Below are positions 1 through 11,700 of a stretch of 64,000 bases of DNA, one piece after another. Each line of letters starts with the position of its first letter. The first letter of the stretch is position 1. The notes beneath the pieces are model-generated. The model ran no database searches and was not told where the DNA came from. It was given only the letters and a program-made list of their open reading frames with translations. Source of the DNA: Coriolopsis trogii (lineage: Eukaryota; Basidiomycota; Agaricomycetes; Polyporales; Polyporaceae); NCBI GenBank assembly GCA_020543525.1, contig JAHYIO010000007.1, positions 1 through 64,000 of the forward strand. Direction: 5' to 3'. A program made the position numbers and the translations under genes.

Positions 1-2170
1 CTTTGCATTCAACGTACGTGCCAACACATGTCAGAAGATGGAGCGATCACCTATTGTGGCGCTTCGATGAGTTGCCATGACAATCCCTGGATAATTGCTG
101 GCCGCCTACTGGGTGGGCATCCGGCAAAAAGCGACAGGGAAAGCATGGTCCGTTCTGAGAAGAGCTGAACTGGGTTGAGCTGGCAGCGGATGGAATTTAC
201 TGGCACTCCGGAGGCCACCACAGTCATAGATGTGTGTCGTCAGCGCGTTATGTCTAGTACAACGTACATGCTTATCAGAATGCAACATCGTGTGAGTGAT
301 GACCGGCCAGTGCTTATTTGTTAACAAAGAATACAACGTAACAGTCCAGAATCTCGTGCTGGTGTACGTGTAACGGTACCAGCTCGGGACCAAAATCAAG
401 TACAACATGGGCACTTCGAAACACTGCCTCAAGTCGCGCATCAGCTCACCGTCGATGAAGTAATCCTACTCAGCTTGTCCTCCACCCTATCTGGGCAGAC
501 GGCGGAGAACTAATGAACGAGTGCGCGAGGGATGGTCTTGCACTCGCTGTTTCTGTGCTCGTCAAGGTTATCAGGGGGTATCCGAGATCGTGAGAGAGCC
601 AATGAACGAGGGTGACAACTAAAATGTATGGCAAATCAAGATACCAATGAACTGTCCAAAACAACTCCCTGGACAACGCAGATAGCTTTGTGCCACTTTT
701 TGCCGGCCCGGCATTTGCCATTCTGCCATATCTGCCCGCATAATGGACGAAAACAATTCTGCACTATACACTAAGTTGCTCTTCGGCTAATCTCTGAACT
801 CTAGGGGAACGCTACCTTCATTGCACCAGTAATGAAACTCCTGCAGTTGCGCAACGCAAATCAAAGTCTTGGCCCTTTCAACAGTTGCTCGCCTCCTTAC
901 CGCCATTCTTATGGAAGAGTACTCAGCGGCGTAGTAGCTACACGTTCGTGAAAGATTAGTGCAAATTGGTGGAGAAGTCCAGAAGATACGTGAGTTACAT
1001 GGCCGCCAAACCCCTTTGTCTGTCCTCGCTTCACTTACGCAGTTTTCGGGCCCCTCCAAACTTCATGAGTACTCCAACCCAATCAGATCAAGACTAAGAA
1101 TAAAATTTCCGAGAGGGCTCGCACAGTCCATGACCTTGCATCAGGAAATTGGGTTTTGATCCATCGCGTCTGTATGGTACCAGATGGAGCCATGGAGCGA
1201 TGGAAATCCCCCCCCTGTATACGGAGGCGCTGTCTCCATCTGGATCAGCATGGAAGCGCCTGTTTCTATCTGGATTGGCTGTTTCCATCTAGCACCGGAC
1301 GGAGGCAGATGGGCGACCTGCTCCCCTGTTCACTCCCTCGAAAATTTATCTCCTGTACTGCGGGCGTGCTACAGGCATATAGTCTCAGTAACGATGGCCA
1401 TAGTAAGAGGTATATGCTATGTCAGGGAGGGACGCGCAGAGAGGTACACACTCGGATCAAGTGCGGCCTCTGCCGAGAGTGCCGATAGTCCCGATGGAGT
1501 CGTATGGATCCATGGAAATTGTGTCTCCAGCTGGAAGAGACCGCGTTTCCTGATGTGGGCTAACGAGCCCTCCATCGAGCGTGACATTCAGCCACACCGA
1601 AAGGTCGGCGTTCTACTGATGAACCGTGGGTGCCTGCATGAGCTCTTCCGAAATTGGAAATGCCGTGTCGGAGCTATGATTGGTTTGTCTTGGATGTAGT
1701 GCAGTGCCGGCACTGCCGGGCGGGGCCGGGCTCTAATGCGTATACCCCAACTTGGGCTGACCGCTTGACGGCTCAGGTTCAGTCCCTGCCAGTTGGCCCA
1801 GGCCTGGAGCGGTTTGGCTCGGCTCAGGCATGAAGCGGTTCGGACCGGGTTCGAGCCCGATGATGGGACGTAGAAGAGGTCGGGTGGCATTGCGTAATCT
1901 TCCGAATTGGGCAACAGAGACGCCAAGCTGTACCAGACGCCGCCGCTCCTCCGTAGGGCATAGAGCACAGATCACTACTTGAATGTGATTTTTCGTTGAG
2001 GGAAACTCCGGCTGAGTCCGATACTGTGCGATGAGTCTGCATCCCGCAGGTTGGACTCATATCCCACGCTAGACAACGCGCACAGTCCAATGTTTTCTTG
2101 TACCACTTTCCCTGCTCGCTCGTTCTATTCGCCTTCCTCTTGTCTACGGTATATGCTAGTACAAAACTCC
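1..2170. other. No confident gene; GC-rich degenerate tract inside
   Basis: I see no protein family or convincing exon chain here on either strand. Positions 1180-1189 and 1234-1243 form a perfect 10-bp inverted repeat (CCAGATGGAG and its complement), in a stretch where CTCCATCT-like words recur. Positions 1700-1860 are strongly GC-rich, with repeated CGG/GGC/GGTTCG words, and look like the decayed end of a mobile element that I cannot classify. Confidence 0.4.
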
Positions 2171-2445
2171 ATTTTTATTCGCTCATACAAATAACAAGAT
2201 GTTCTATCTTTGCCTCCTTCCTTCCAGCTCTGTGTGCAGCGATACCCGGGACGTACGACTCTGTGCCCTGCACGCTTGACACTCCGGTTCGCCTCGCGTT
2301 TCGCGCCTCTCTTCTCTTTCCATGACGTCTCCTAATCGCAGGGGGAACGTTCCGTCCCATGCTGAGTCCCGGTTGCATATTAGAAGCACCGAGGGGTGAA
2401 ATGGGACTGTCAAATGTACTACTCACCGACGTCGGCAAATCTTTT

Positions 2446-3368
2446 TCATTGGAAGGGGCCAACGGTGGGATTATTGACAACCTGTCTATGGCGTTGGTGG
2501 ATGAAATGCTGTAAGACGGGTGTCTCACGTACAGGCGTGTCATGCATGGCATGGACAAGGGATTGAAACGCAGGCGATTGCCTGAGCTCTGCCAGAATCC
2601 GCGTGACCCAGACCTCCCACGGACAGGGGATGGGAGCCGTAGGCGTGAAGTAGGGGAGTACGAATTGCGTACCGGCGAACGGATGAGGCGCAGGCGGAGA
2701 GGAGAATACGTAGACCGAGAGCAACAGCATAGCTTGACCTCCCGTGTTGAGGGTGCCGTTGTATGCCGGTAAGGAAGCAGACATATCTGCCCTCAGAGTT
2801 ATGAATTCTCCAGACCTACGCAGAAAGCACACAGTGAGCCGATGACGAGTGTTCTATCCATACTGAAGAAAACATCACTTACCGCCCGAATCCTAGAGAG
2901 ACGGATCGTCTGTGACAATGGTGGTTCAGCAAGTAGAAACTATATGCGTAGAGGGTTATACACTCACATGCCTCGAGCTGCGAATTGCGCGGTTTTGCAC
3001 TCCGATCTGCAGAAAGAGCGGATAATTGTTTCAGACAACCCCTGACATGAACAATCGCCCATGTATAAGACAAACTGCAGGAGGATAAGTCTGCGTATGC
3101 TTACATCGCCAGGATACTCATTCCAGTAACATTTCATGATGGGCGCGTTTTCATGAATGTCTATGCCGTGCGGCGCGGGGAAGTTCAACCATTCGAGGTC
3201 GGCGCGACGAGCGTCATCCCATCGCAAGGGGGTTACGGCCTGCATGTAGTCCACATAGAGAGTGAACGGCATCTGGCGGATATTGTGTATGTGAAATAAG
3301 GGCGAGCAGCAACGGTTGGGGCGGCGTGGAGGGCAGAATGAGAGACAAGTGGAAGATGGAACATGCAT
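2446..3368 (-). CDS. Hypothetical multi-exon protein, weak model
   Basis: I do not recognise this gene. Two minus-strand stretches read like protein rather than noise. One, at about 3120-3300, contains PLRWDDARRADLEWLNFPAP and ends at a possible donor after GDVS. The other, at about 2480-2790, contains FAGTQFVLPYFTPTAPIPCP and WEVWVTRILAELRQS. Amino-acid composition and the lack of stops support coding, but I could not phase the introns joining them or fix start and stop. No membrane segment, signal peptide or known motif is visible. It may be a decayed gene. Neighbouring sequence gives no clue to its role. Confidence 0.25.
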
Positions 3369-3399
3369 GAGTCATTATATATCTCGAACGATTTCTCAC

Positions 3400-5222
3400 C
3401 TCGCGGAGCGCATGGCATGCGTCGAATTGCCTGCGCGGATGACCTCCGATGTGCTGAGATCTCGATAGAACGGTATCCAGCTAATATGGAAACATCATGC
3501 ATGCCTTGTCGGGGTTTGCAAGCATTGCTCGAGCATACTATCCGTCTGCTTGGTACACCCAATCTGGGTTCTTAGGCGCAAAAAAAATCGCGCTCCGCAT
3601 GGCACTCCGATGCAACACAGCACCTTCGCTCGTTGAGTCGTAGTTTTGGTACTTCATTGGCGAATCCGCGCCACTGCGCCCACAGTCCTTCCAGTCCTCC
3701 TAAACCGGATCACCGTGTACTCCGTACTCCTTAGATGACGCGACCTAAGCGGCGCTGTCGTTCGGCAAACCAATTGAGACACCGCAGGTCTGTGACTAGC
3801 CGTGGCAAGGGTGGGCTTGGCTGCGAGACTACACAGGGGCTGGGCTTAGAACGGAGTTTGGATCAATTACTCCGCATGCGTCAACCGACAGGAGATCTGT
3901 GAAGATTGACAAAAGCTGTACATCGCAAAGTCAGCCTGGATTGAGTCATTGCATGCGGTATTGGACGACTTCAGCTCATCTCCATTGCATCCCGACTTGC
4001 CTGGATGGTACATGCGACGATCGATTGCCAGCCAATGGACGTTCTGGGATACGTGGCGATATTACTTCGTTCTCAGGGAGGTCCGGAAATGAAACGCTAA
4101 TGAAAAGAAGGGCGGTAATGCATGAACAAAATGAAGGTGGCCCGATAAGCGCAGTCCGTATAAAGACCGTGGGGCTCATGTGATCATGCTCGGCCAATCA
4201 TAGCGTGCCAGGGTTCACGGCCTCTGTTCACGACGGGCAATTCCTGGCAGGGAAAGCACAAAATCTGTTGGACTTTCTTTGCCACTTGCCAGGGAATTGG
4301 GTGATGTCAATTGGCTATCCTTGCCATTCTGCACCCATTTCCTTGCCTTCCCTTTGTACCGGCCTGTGCTGGAAGGGGAAATGTACAAGCAATGTAAGGG
4401 ACATATGAGATTTTTGTAGCAAGGAATGGGCTCGAAATATGCATAACCGGATAGATGTCAGCGCCATTTCGTCCGCCATTTCCCTCGACGAGACTCGGCG
4501 CTTTGCCCGTCGTGCTTCTTCCTTTCTGTGCGTATGAGCAACCAACAAAAGGTGGGCACGTCCTTGCCTATATCGCTCGAGAACCAGTCCGTCACGGTCA
4601 GCCAATACAAAGAGATGCACGACAGAGTCTGAGTCCGCTGACGTACGGCTCGGCTTCTCTTCTCTTGGAGCAGCGTTTCGCTCCCAAGAAGTCGCAGATA
4701 TGACGGGCATCTGATAGAGATGCATTGATGAGAATGACACGAAAGCCAGCAAGGTCGAAGTTGCCAATGCCGTTACGCTGCAGCAGTAACGTCGGAAGCT
4801 TTTGAGTAATGCCGTAAAGTATACGCAATCCAAGGGAGGAGCGAACGATACAGTCAGCGACGAACGAGACCCCAGTCATGTACAGAGTCAGCAGCGGGTA
4901 GAGAAGATGCAGGTGGGAAATTCACACGGATGTACGGGAGCATTGCAGCCATCGATGCGACGTGCTGCGGCGCCGTACATGAAGAAAGCGGACCGAACGT
5001 GCGGGCACCGATGGTGCGCGCGAGAGTGACCTTGATTAGCCTTGATCAAGGACAAGGTGCATACGTTCATAGCAAGAGCCCGGCCCCCGAGTCTAGGCTT
5101 TGTGGTCAGCGTGTAGCAGGACTTGTACGCTCCGAAATTCCGAGGAGGGAACGCCGGAGTAGATTGAATGCTCGACGAAGGCGAGACAGCGGCTGATACC
5201 GACGTTTGCTACGGTTGGTGGG
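3400..5222. other. No confident gene
   Basis: Both strands carry only short unsupported reading frames. I see no conserved motif, tandem repeat or mobile element boundary before repeat copy R1 begins at 5223. Confidence 0.4.
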
Positions 5223-5783
5223 TGTACCGGTCTTGCTCGCAAGTTCTCTGTCGCGTGAGGAGGACGTGTCGCGCGCGACGCGTCCCTAATTTACCTTGTT
5301 CCTCCTCCCCCTCCCGTCTGTGTTTGCTTCGTCGCCTATCTACTTTGTGTCGCTTATCCTTATATGTCTCTTCTCCCGCTTCTGTCTCTCTGGCTCCTCC
5401 TTCCTCACCGACGTGCGCTGGAAAGGACCGTAGCTGCGCAAAGTTCCCATCCTCATTCCGTGATTGAAAGGCCCGAGGACTTGGAGATTTACACTCATCC
5501 ATCCGCTTTGCTCTTATCAGACGCTGGCTGCATTTTCGTCGATGAACTCCAAACCTACAGAACTGCACTCCATCGACATAGCTCACTTCCTATTTCTCTA
5601 TATGTCTACTCAACGCTTCGTATTAGTTCCCTGTATGCACTTCGCTGCCGCCGGCTTGCCCTCGGCCCCTCCGGGTCAAGCGGGAGCGCCAGCGACGCGA
5701 CCCAGATCGGCGCTCTCCCGCGGTGCTGCGCGGCAATTACATCGGCCTTTGCCCTGCTCGACTGACGCGTTGAATAGACCGCA
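5223..5783 (+). mobile_element. Repeat family copy R1 (diverged)
   Basis: This is the most diverged copy of a dispersed family also present at 19230, 20402 and 52062 (reversed). It begins with TGTACCGGTCTTGC, followed by GTGAGGA, pyrimidine-rich DNA and a TATATGTCTC box. It ends in a GC-rich segment (GGCTTGCCCTCGGCCCCTCC) and GAATAGACCGCA. No protein is encoded. TG at the start, CA at the end and an internal TATATG are compatible with a solo LTR, but I found no target-site duplication, so the class is unresolved. Confidence 0.6.
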
Positions 5784-5806
5784 TTGAGGCCTGGGCGGAT
5801 GCGCCG

Positions 5807-5821
5807 TTAGGGTTAGGTTAG
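5807..5821 (+). repeat. Short interstitial telomere-like repeat
   Basis: TTAGGGTTAGGTTAG lies 24 bp beyond the end of repeat copy R1. TTAGGG is the telomere repeat of most filamentous fungi. At about two and a half units it could be chance or a scar of break repair. Confidence 0.5.
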
Positions 5822-6458
5822 TTTGGCACCCGCGGCCTTCCAAGGCGCGCCCGTCTACACTATCGCGCGAACCAGGCTTCAGCGTGCTCTGCCCCTCATC
5901 TCCGTCCTACTGGTCAGGCGCATCAGCTTCTCTCGGACTACCTGAAACGCCACTATTTCCTACTGATCCCGGTCGCTTTGCAGTGTACTACTCAGTTAAC
6001 TTCTTTTTCCGCGAATATATTTCTGCTGTAAGTAATCCCGCTCAAGCTCGATCTGAACATCACGCCGTCTTTCGCCTAGTCAGCGGCGCAGTACCTTGGC
6101 ACACTTCAACGCACCGCCCGCTCACCAGGCTGTGTAATGTCCCCCATCCCGTCCACACTCGTGCCGAAATGGAGCTCGGTCTCTGTATCTGCATTTACGT
6201 CGGGCCGTCCTGACGTCCGCCTGCTCTCACGTCCGCGTATGTGCTCCTCGTTCTCATACGATGAGGCCGAAACAAATGTAGAAATCTTCCCACATACCCG
6301 TTCTGTTGAAATCCGTATAGAGCATATACTAAATATACATTGGGAAGACCCCTGTTTCCCATCATCCTGGTCATATGTTTGCCAGGGCTTCCGCCTTGGT
6401 TGACACCGCTTCAAACACCGAAGGCCCGACCTCTTGCGGGCGCGTTTATATTCCACTC

Positions 6459-6516
6459 GGCCCAGAAGGTCCAGAAGGTCCAGGAGGACCTTCTGGGCCT
6501 GCGGCGCCGCAGGCCC
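6459..6516. repeat. Overlapping perfect inverted repeats
   Basis: The 14-bp arms at 6459-6472 (GGCCCAGAAGGTCC) and 6486-6499 are perfect reverse complements around a 13-nt loop. They overlap a perfect 22-bp palindrome at 6495-6516 centred on GGCGCC. The plus strand reads as a short collagen-like Gly-Pro repeat here, which I take as a by-product of the repeat. No gene is supported between 5822 and 6733. Confidence 0.8.
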
Positions 6517-6733
6517 TCGGTAATTCCCACATAGGCTCCCACAGCCTCGGTTTGAGTTCTCAGAACGGTCAAAGCGCAAAAAACCCCGGCCGCATCGACG
6601 AAAATTGCACAGTAGTTACTCAATATACAGGAGAAGACAATTCCATGACGAGTCACTTGAATCCGATATACAAACGTAACAATCTCCAGTGCTAGCGGTA
6701 ATACAGACATTGGCCATTGTGATAATCCAAACA

Positions 6734-8128
6734 TTATGACTCAACTTCGCGTCCGGGTGGTGCGCAGTGCTCAATGTACACGTCCCGCCATTTCACTATA
6801 GCAGTTGCCCTGAATGGCTGGAGTACGTCGTTCGCCTGACCCAGGGCGATGAGTCGGGGCGAGACGCCGTAGCTCGTAGCCCACACGCTACGATGTCTTG
6901 CCCCGACTTTGAAGCGGGGCACGGTTGGGTCATGCGATTCGGATGAAGGCGAGAGGAGAAGGCCTAGCGCCATGCCGTCACAGAACCAGGACAAGATGGC
7001 CACGGTTTGTCCGGCGCATTTGACCAGGGGTAAGTGCGCTCGAATACCATAAGGAGTGATGGAAAAGGTGGGAACGCCGTAGTGGCTCTTCTTGGCTGAC
7101 TTTGGGCCCTGGCCATTGTGCTATCAGACGCATAGCGATATCATACAGTTTGACCTTACCCCATGGAATCTCTTGAGAATAGCCAGTAAGTGTGACTTGT
7201 CTGGTGTCGGCGGGACAGGCATGATGTGTAGGAGACCGCCGCAATCCCGGAAGGCGGAAGGCGCAGGAGCAAACAGATAGCGCTCGTGCATTGAAAAGGA
7301 AGTGGATGCACTCTCTGCAGGGGTAGCCGCTACCTCGGAGGTGAGCCAGCGGCTACCCCATGCAAAGAGCGTTGTGTCTGCGCAGCGCTGCATGATCTCC
7401 TCTTGCAGACGTTGGAATGCACGGTATCTTCCTTCCCCATATCGTACGCACATGGTGATGAAGAACAGCCCCACGAGGCAATAAGCTTCGTCCTCTGGGC
7501 GCGTGGTATGGCGGTCCGCGGCCCACGACATTCTAGCCGCGACACTGACGGATTGCAACTCTGTCTCAAACCTCAGTACCTTTACCGGAATGGCGGTGAT
7601 CTGCTCAATGATGTGCGCAAGGTCTGCCTTAGAGCCAATTATTTGCCATTCTCGGTTCAGGAACAGAAGATTACGAGGGAAAATGAGTTCTTGCAGGGTC
7701 CACCCGCGCTGAAACCATCGGCTGGTACGGAATGCCGCCATGAAAGTGGTCTCGTCTTGGCATGCGGACCGTGGTGGCACGTCGTTCAGGTACGCATAGC
7801 AGATGTCTGCATTGGCATAGAACTTGCGCATGGAGTTGATTCCCTCGGAGAGCTCGGCGCTGCTCTTTTGGTCAATGCAGCATGTGTCATTCCACATCCA
7901 GTCATATCCATTGGCCTGGGCGACCATGCACGAGTGCTGGACTTTTGCCGACGAAAAATCACGCGGACTCTGGTATGACGTCATACACTTGATCCGCAGT
8001 GATTCCGTCGCTTGGAATGATTGCTCATTGGAGTCCCACACGTGTGACAGAATCGCATAACGAGCCGGTATGCTTTGCGGTGACAGGAAGTGGTGTAGCT
8101 CGGCGCGATTGGTACTGAGGAGCCACAT
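6734..8128 (-). CDS. HET-domain (heterokaryon incompatibility) protein
   Basis: This is a predicted cytosolic HET-domain protein of about 451 residues. Such proteins act in fungal allorecognition and programmed cell death; the specific partner is unknown. The start at 8128 gives MWLLSTNRAELHHF, the usual beginning of this family. Landmarks are YAILSHVW (residues 24-31), WNDTCCID with a following NSMRKFYANADICYAYL (79-114), RWFQRGWTLQELIFP (137-151), MSWAADRHTTRPEDEAYCL (200-218) and YGEGRYRAFQRLQEEI (230-245). The model is exon 1 8128-7160, a 39-bp intron (7159-7121, GTAAGG to TAG), then exon 2 7120-6734. Exon 2 carries the C-terminal HET extension (YGVPTFSITPYGIRAHLPLV). The intron is unusually short but restores the expected family sequence in phase. 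No second effector domain (NACHT, WD40, ankyrin) is encoded next to it. The domain call is firm; the specificity is unknown. Confidence 0.9.
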
Positions 8129-9408
8129 CAGTCAGTTCAGTAGGGGCAGTCGGGGCGGCAACGGGCGTCAAAGAAGTGGCGGCGGAGGGAGAGAACGAGT
8201 GGCGAGCGTCTAACGGACTATCTTATCTGCTGCCGCATTAGGGCATACAGCACACCGGGATCGATCCTGCTTCCTTGGCGGCCAGGCGCTGACACTCCGT
8301 CACACTCCAGTGACACTCCGCTCACACTCCAGTGACACTCCGCTCACACTCCAGTGACACTCCGCTCACACTCCAGTGACACTCCGCTCACACTCCAGTG
8401 ACACTCCGCTCACACTCCAGTGACACTCCGCTCACACTCGTGTGACACTCCTGTGACACCCCCCCACATCCCAATTGCAAACCAAATGCCGCGGCCGTCA
8501 TGTTGACAGAAGACACATTACGCGATAAGGACGGCTAAAACATCTCTCTCTCCCTTATACTATGCCTGGTAGTGTGTACCGACTCGCAGAGGTAGGATGA
8601 TACATGTGCCCGCATGAGGAAACACGTTATTCTCCGTAGAGAGCCCGATGTCAGAACAATCCTGGGAGATAATGAGTGGGTGGCCATTCTCTCGACGGAG
8701 ACAGATTCTCTCGAAGGACTCTCCGGGAATTGCCCGAGTCACAGTAGTATTTCGTTAGGATCATAGCTGTATAACCGCTAAGCGTAATTGATGCGGACAC
8801 TTATCATAGATATTACCAGGGTGCTCCTTAGAGAGCGCCTCGAGAGACAGGCGGATCCCTCGAGAGAATGCATCTCTCGGTGTCTGCTGCGTGTTACCAG
8901 TGCAGCGCACGAAACGCCATCCTGTCCTCACTTTGGACACCTTCACTTGCCTAGTGGTCGTCTACATCGCCTACATGGGCCATCTTCATGATAATATGTG
9001 AGATACCTCACCTATGGATCATCATATAATCAGAGGACACGCGATGGATACCTAGGTTATATCGTGGCCACATTGGATGCATGGGCTGTCCGAGCGTGAG
9101 CCAGGTGCACGCCTCACGCACATACGTATTCCGAATGGCGTGAAAAATAAATCTAGATGCTATGAGACGCCTTCATCCATCAAACTACGCATCGCAAGCA
9201 ACGTACAACAGCTTTTCACAACATCCTCAATGTCATCCTGAAGTCAGAACACTGTGTGCAAAGACTAAGTCGACAACGCTGATTGAGAGATCGTTATGGC
9301 CTTACTTTGTCTTCCATTTCCAGTGTCTTTCGGCGTATAGTCGTGAGATTGTGTTGCCCCTCAGCTATCAACTTCTAGAGACCGATGAGCGGGCTATGCT
9401 TGGGCAGT
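8129..9408. other. Gene-free stretch containing a minisatellite
   Basis: Apart from the tandem repeat at 8287-8460, I see only short unsupported frames and no regulatory motif I can name. Confidence 0.4.
8287..8460. repeat. 22-bp minisatellite (GTGACACTCC family)
   Basis: About seven near-identical tandem copies of a 22-bp unit, TGACACTCCGCTCACACTCC plus AG, with degenerate edges on both sides. Related short arrays occur at 18815-18854 and, on the other strand, at 37297-37374. Confidence 0.9.
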
Positions 9409-10223
9409 TCACAGATGACTCGCCTTGCAATGCTCATAAGCAATAGTATCATATTCATCAACCTCTTCTTCGGATACGAATGGGATTGAATGCTGGAGAA
9501 GCTGTTCGTGCAATCGTTTGACATAGGCCTCTAACGCAGCGATATACTGGTGTCGCTTGTGATACCGTCCAGGTTTTCTGGGAGGGACAGTCGTGAATTG
9601 ACAGTCATAATAATGGAATGGATGAGAAGGCCGCACAAGTCGGTTTGGCTCAAAAACAGGCATTCCAAACAATCAACCAACTGCCTCACCCGACGATGAC
9701 GACGACAACGTCGGGCTCGATCCTCTGCCTCCGGTGTCGACGCGGCGTGGCATACCCGCTCCCTACTATCAGACTCCCGGTGACTCGGTCCGGAAACAGC
9801 ATTGGGTTGCGGTAGCTGCTCTACCCCGTTGACGGGGAAGGCCGGCACCTGCGAACGTCGCTCTGGGCTACCTGCTTGACTGGCTTGCTGGGAACTGTTA
9901 ATGTGAAAGTGTAGAACGTCGGGGATCAGGCATGCCTGCGCGCTGGACGACACCGAATCCGCGGGAATCGCGGACCCCGGACGGCCGAGCGGATGTCCCC
10001 ATGGCGAGGGGCTCGAATGCGGCACCAGAGGGACGTGCCATTCGGAGTAAGTCAGTCCACCTCCGCAAGGCGGTAGAGTAGCATGCAGGGACGGCGGAAC
10101 CAATGGTCTGCGCCGCAATGGTTGGGTGGTGAAAAGCGGTTGTGGCGGCGGCGACATTCGGCTTCCGGCTGTACCTGCGTGAAAATCTGCCTGGTAAGGA
10201 GACGAAGGAAAAAACGTACCCAT
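9409..10223 (-). CDS. Hypothetical protein with C-terminal coiled-coil motif
   Basis: I do not recognise a named family. The 5' part (about 10200-9690) is open and rich in Pro, Ser and His. The 3' part (about 9570-9409) encodes a charged heptad-like segment, YIAALEAYVKRLHEQLLQ, followed by an acidic tail (SEEEVDEYD). An intron with donor GTGAGG near 9688 and acceptor CTCCCAG near 9580 separates them. The phase that reaches the coiled coil is not that of the longest upstream frame, so the N-terminal frame is uncertain. The plus-strand gene at 10950-11700 carries a matching motif (YVEALEEHVRSIQGQLSAAG), so the two may be paralogues facing away from each other. No DNA-binding basic region typical of bZIP is present. 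Start and stop are approximate. Confidence 0.35.
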
Positions 10224-10949
10224 GGCGTCGGCTTCCAAAGCGGATTGTCTCAATAAGTGAGGGACAGAGAGTCACGAATGCGAGTACGTTGGGTAGAATA
10301 TGCAGCTGGATGAAGGGCGGGGGGGAATACACGGGGAGTACACGGGGAGGACTCTTTCGCACAGTCCTGATAACGCTTGCCTCGAAAGGTATTTGATATT
10401 CAAGGTGGCGCCATGGCCTGAGCATGCACAAGGTCTTTCCCATGGCGGATGCCGCCCCCTGTATACTCAGCGGCCACTGTCAGTAGTCACTATGCTCATT
10501 GCAATTGTGGGCACATAGCGAAGAAGGCCCGCTGTAGAAACCAGTACGCCAGTGATGTCCAGAGGTGCGTCGCAGCCTGGCAAGGTCGATACCGTGGTTA
10601 ATAGTGCTCCCTTTCCTCAGTACCTAAACGGTGGACAATTTGCGTGGCATGATGTTGAGAGTATTTGACGCAACACGGCCCGGCGCAATGGAGCAGGCGT
10701 GAGGTCCACGCGCGACTTGGTGAACTTCTGACTAATCCGCCAATGCCAACCCTGTGCCCTCCACCTTCTCGACCAAACCACCACATTCCCCGGTCACTCG
10801 AGCTATCCGCGTGGCCCCTTAGCACTCCCGTCAGCCTCATCTGCACCTCCACCCCCCTTACTGCTCGACGGTGCCACGCAGTACGCCTCGCCAACAAGCT
10901 ATGAACATTACTCTGAACCCCATGGAGACACCGCTGGAACTCGATGTGA

Positions 10950-11700
10950 GTGTACTTTCTGCTGGTTTCGTGGACTCCAAGCATTCATAATGTTAGTTAC
11001 AAGGTGCGCTCACACCGCATGAGGCCGCACTGGAAGAGAGAATTTTTCAAGAAATTATTCGTGATGACGCGTGGTCGTCGCCGCCTGTCGACTCTTCCAC
11101 TCCGATGCTGGAGGCAACCGAAACGCAACCACCGCCGATCGTGTGGTACGCACTGCTGTTATTACAGGAAATGCAATGGACGACATCACAATCTAATCCT
11201 GAGCCCGCTGTCGGTGCGACGGCGTGGGCAGGAGCCCTTCCTTCGACGGCCACGCACACCAGGTGCAGTTCGGAGAACGTGTCTGGTAAATACCGCAACA
11301 TGGGCACCCAGTATGCAAGCCCTCACTATGGAAGAGCCGAAGCTACCCAGAATGGAGGCGATGGGTTTGCCCGCCGACATGGCATCATTGCCTGTAACAG
11401 GTCAGTGCAACCGTCGTCGACCGCTTCCGGCCAGCTTGTGAAGGCCCGTCCCAGGGGAGGTATGAGCTCACAGCATGAGGAGGATTGTTATGTGGAGGCG
11501 TTAGAGGAACACGTCCGAAGCATACAAGGCCAGCTCAGCGCAGCCGGTGTGCCACCCGCGGCATTCTCGACTCCGGCCTTATCGAGCTTCACAGACAACA
11601 TCTCCCTCCGGGTACGCGAGAACTGCACTAGGCTTACGATACTTGTTCTTCTGACCCTCGGCAAATACAGAGAGTGTTATTCCATCAACGGGCCCTCTTG
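10950..11700 (+). CDS. Hypothetical protein with coiled-coil motif, relative of the 9.4-kb gene
   Basis: Unrecognised gene, probably with several short exons. The clearest coding segment is about 11460-11610: a Met-Ser-rich lead, then YVEALEEHVRSIQGQLSAAG and a Pro-rich stretch (VPPAAFSTPALSSF). The pattern Y[IV]xALExxVxxxxxQL is shared with the minus-strand gene at 9409-10223. Upstream (11100-11450) two overlapping frames are both open, and I could not decide which is translated. No signal peptide or membrane segment is visible. The exons are only sketched and the true ends are unknown. Confidence 0.3.

Noticed and set aside
1794..1860. tRNA-like A and B boxes (TGGCCCAGG... and GGTTCGAGCCC)
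   Set aside because: The T-stem does not pair and no acceptor stem can be drawn. The match lies in GC-rich degenerate DNA.
6375..6695. Collagen-like Gly-Pro repeat frame on the plus strand
   Set aside because: The Gly-Pro run is a direct consequence of the inverted repeat at 6459-6516. There is no start context and no similarity outside it.
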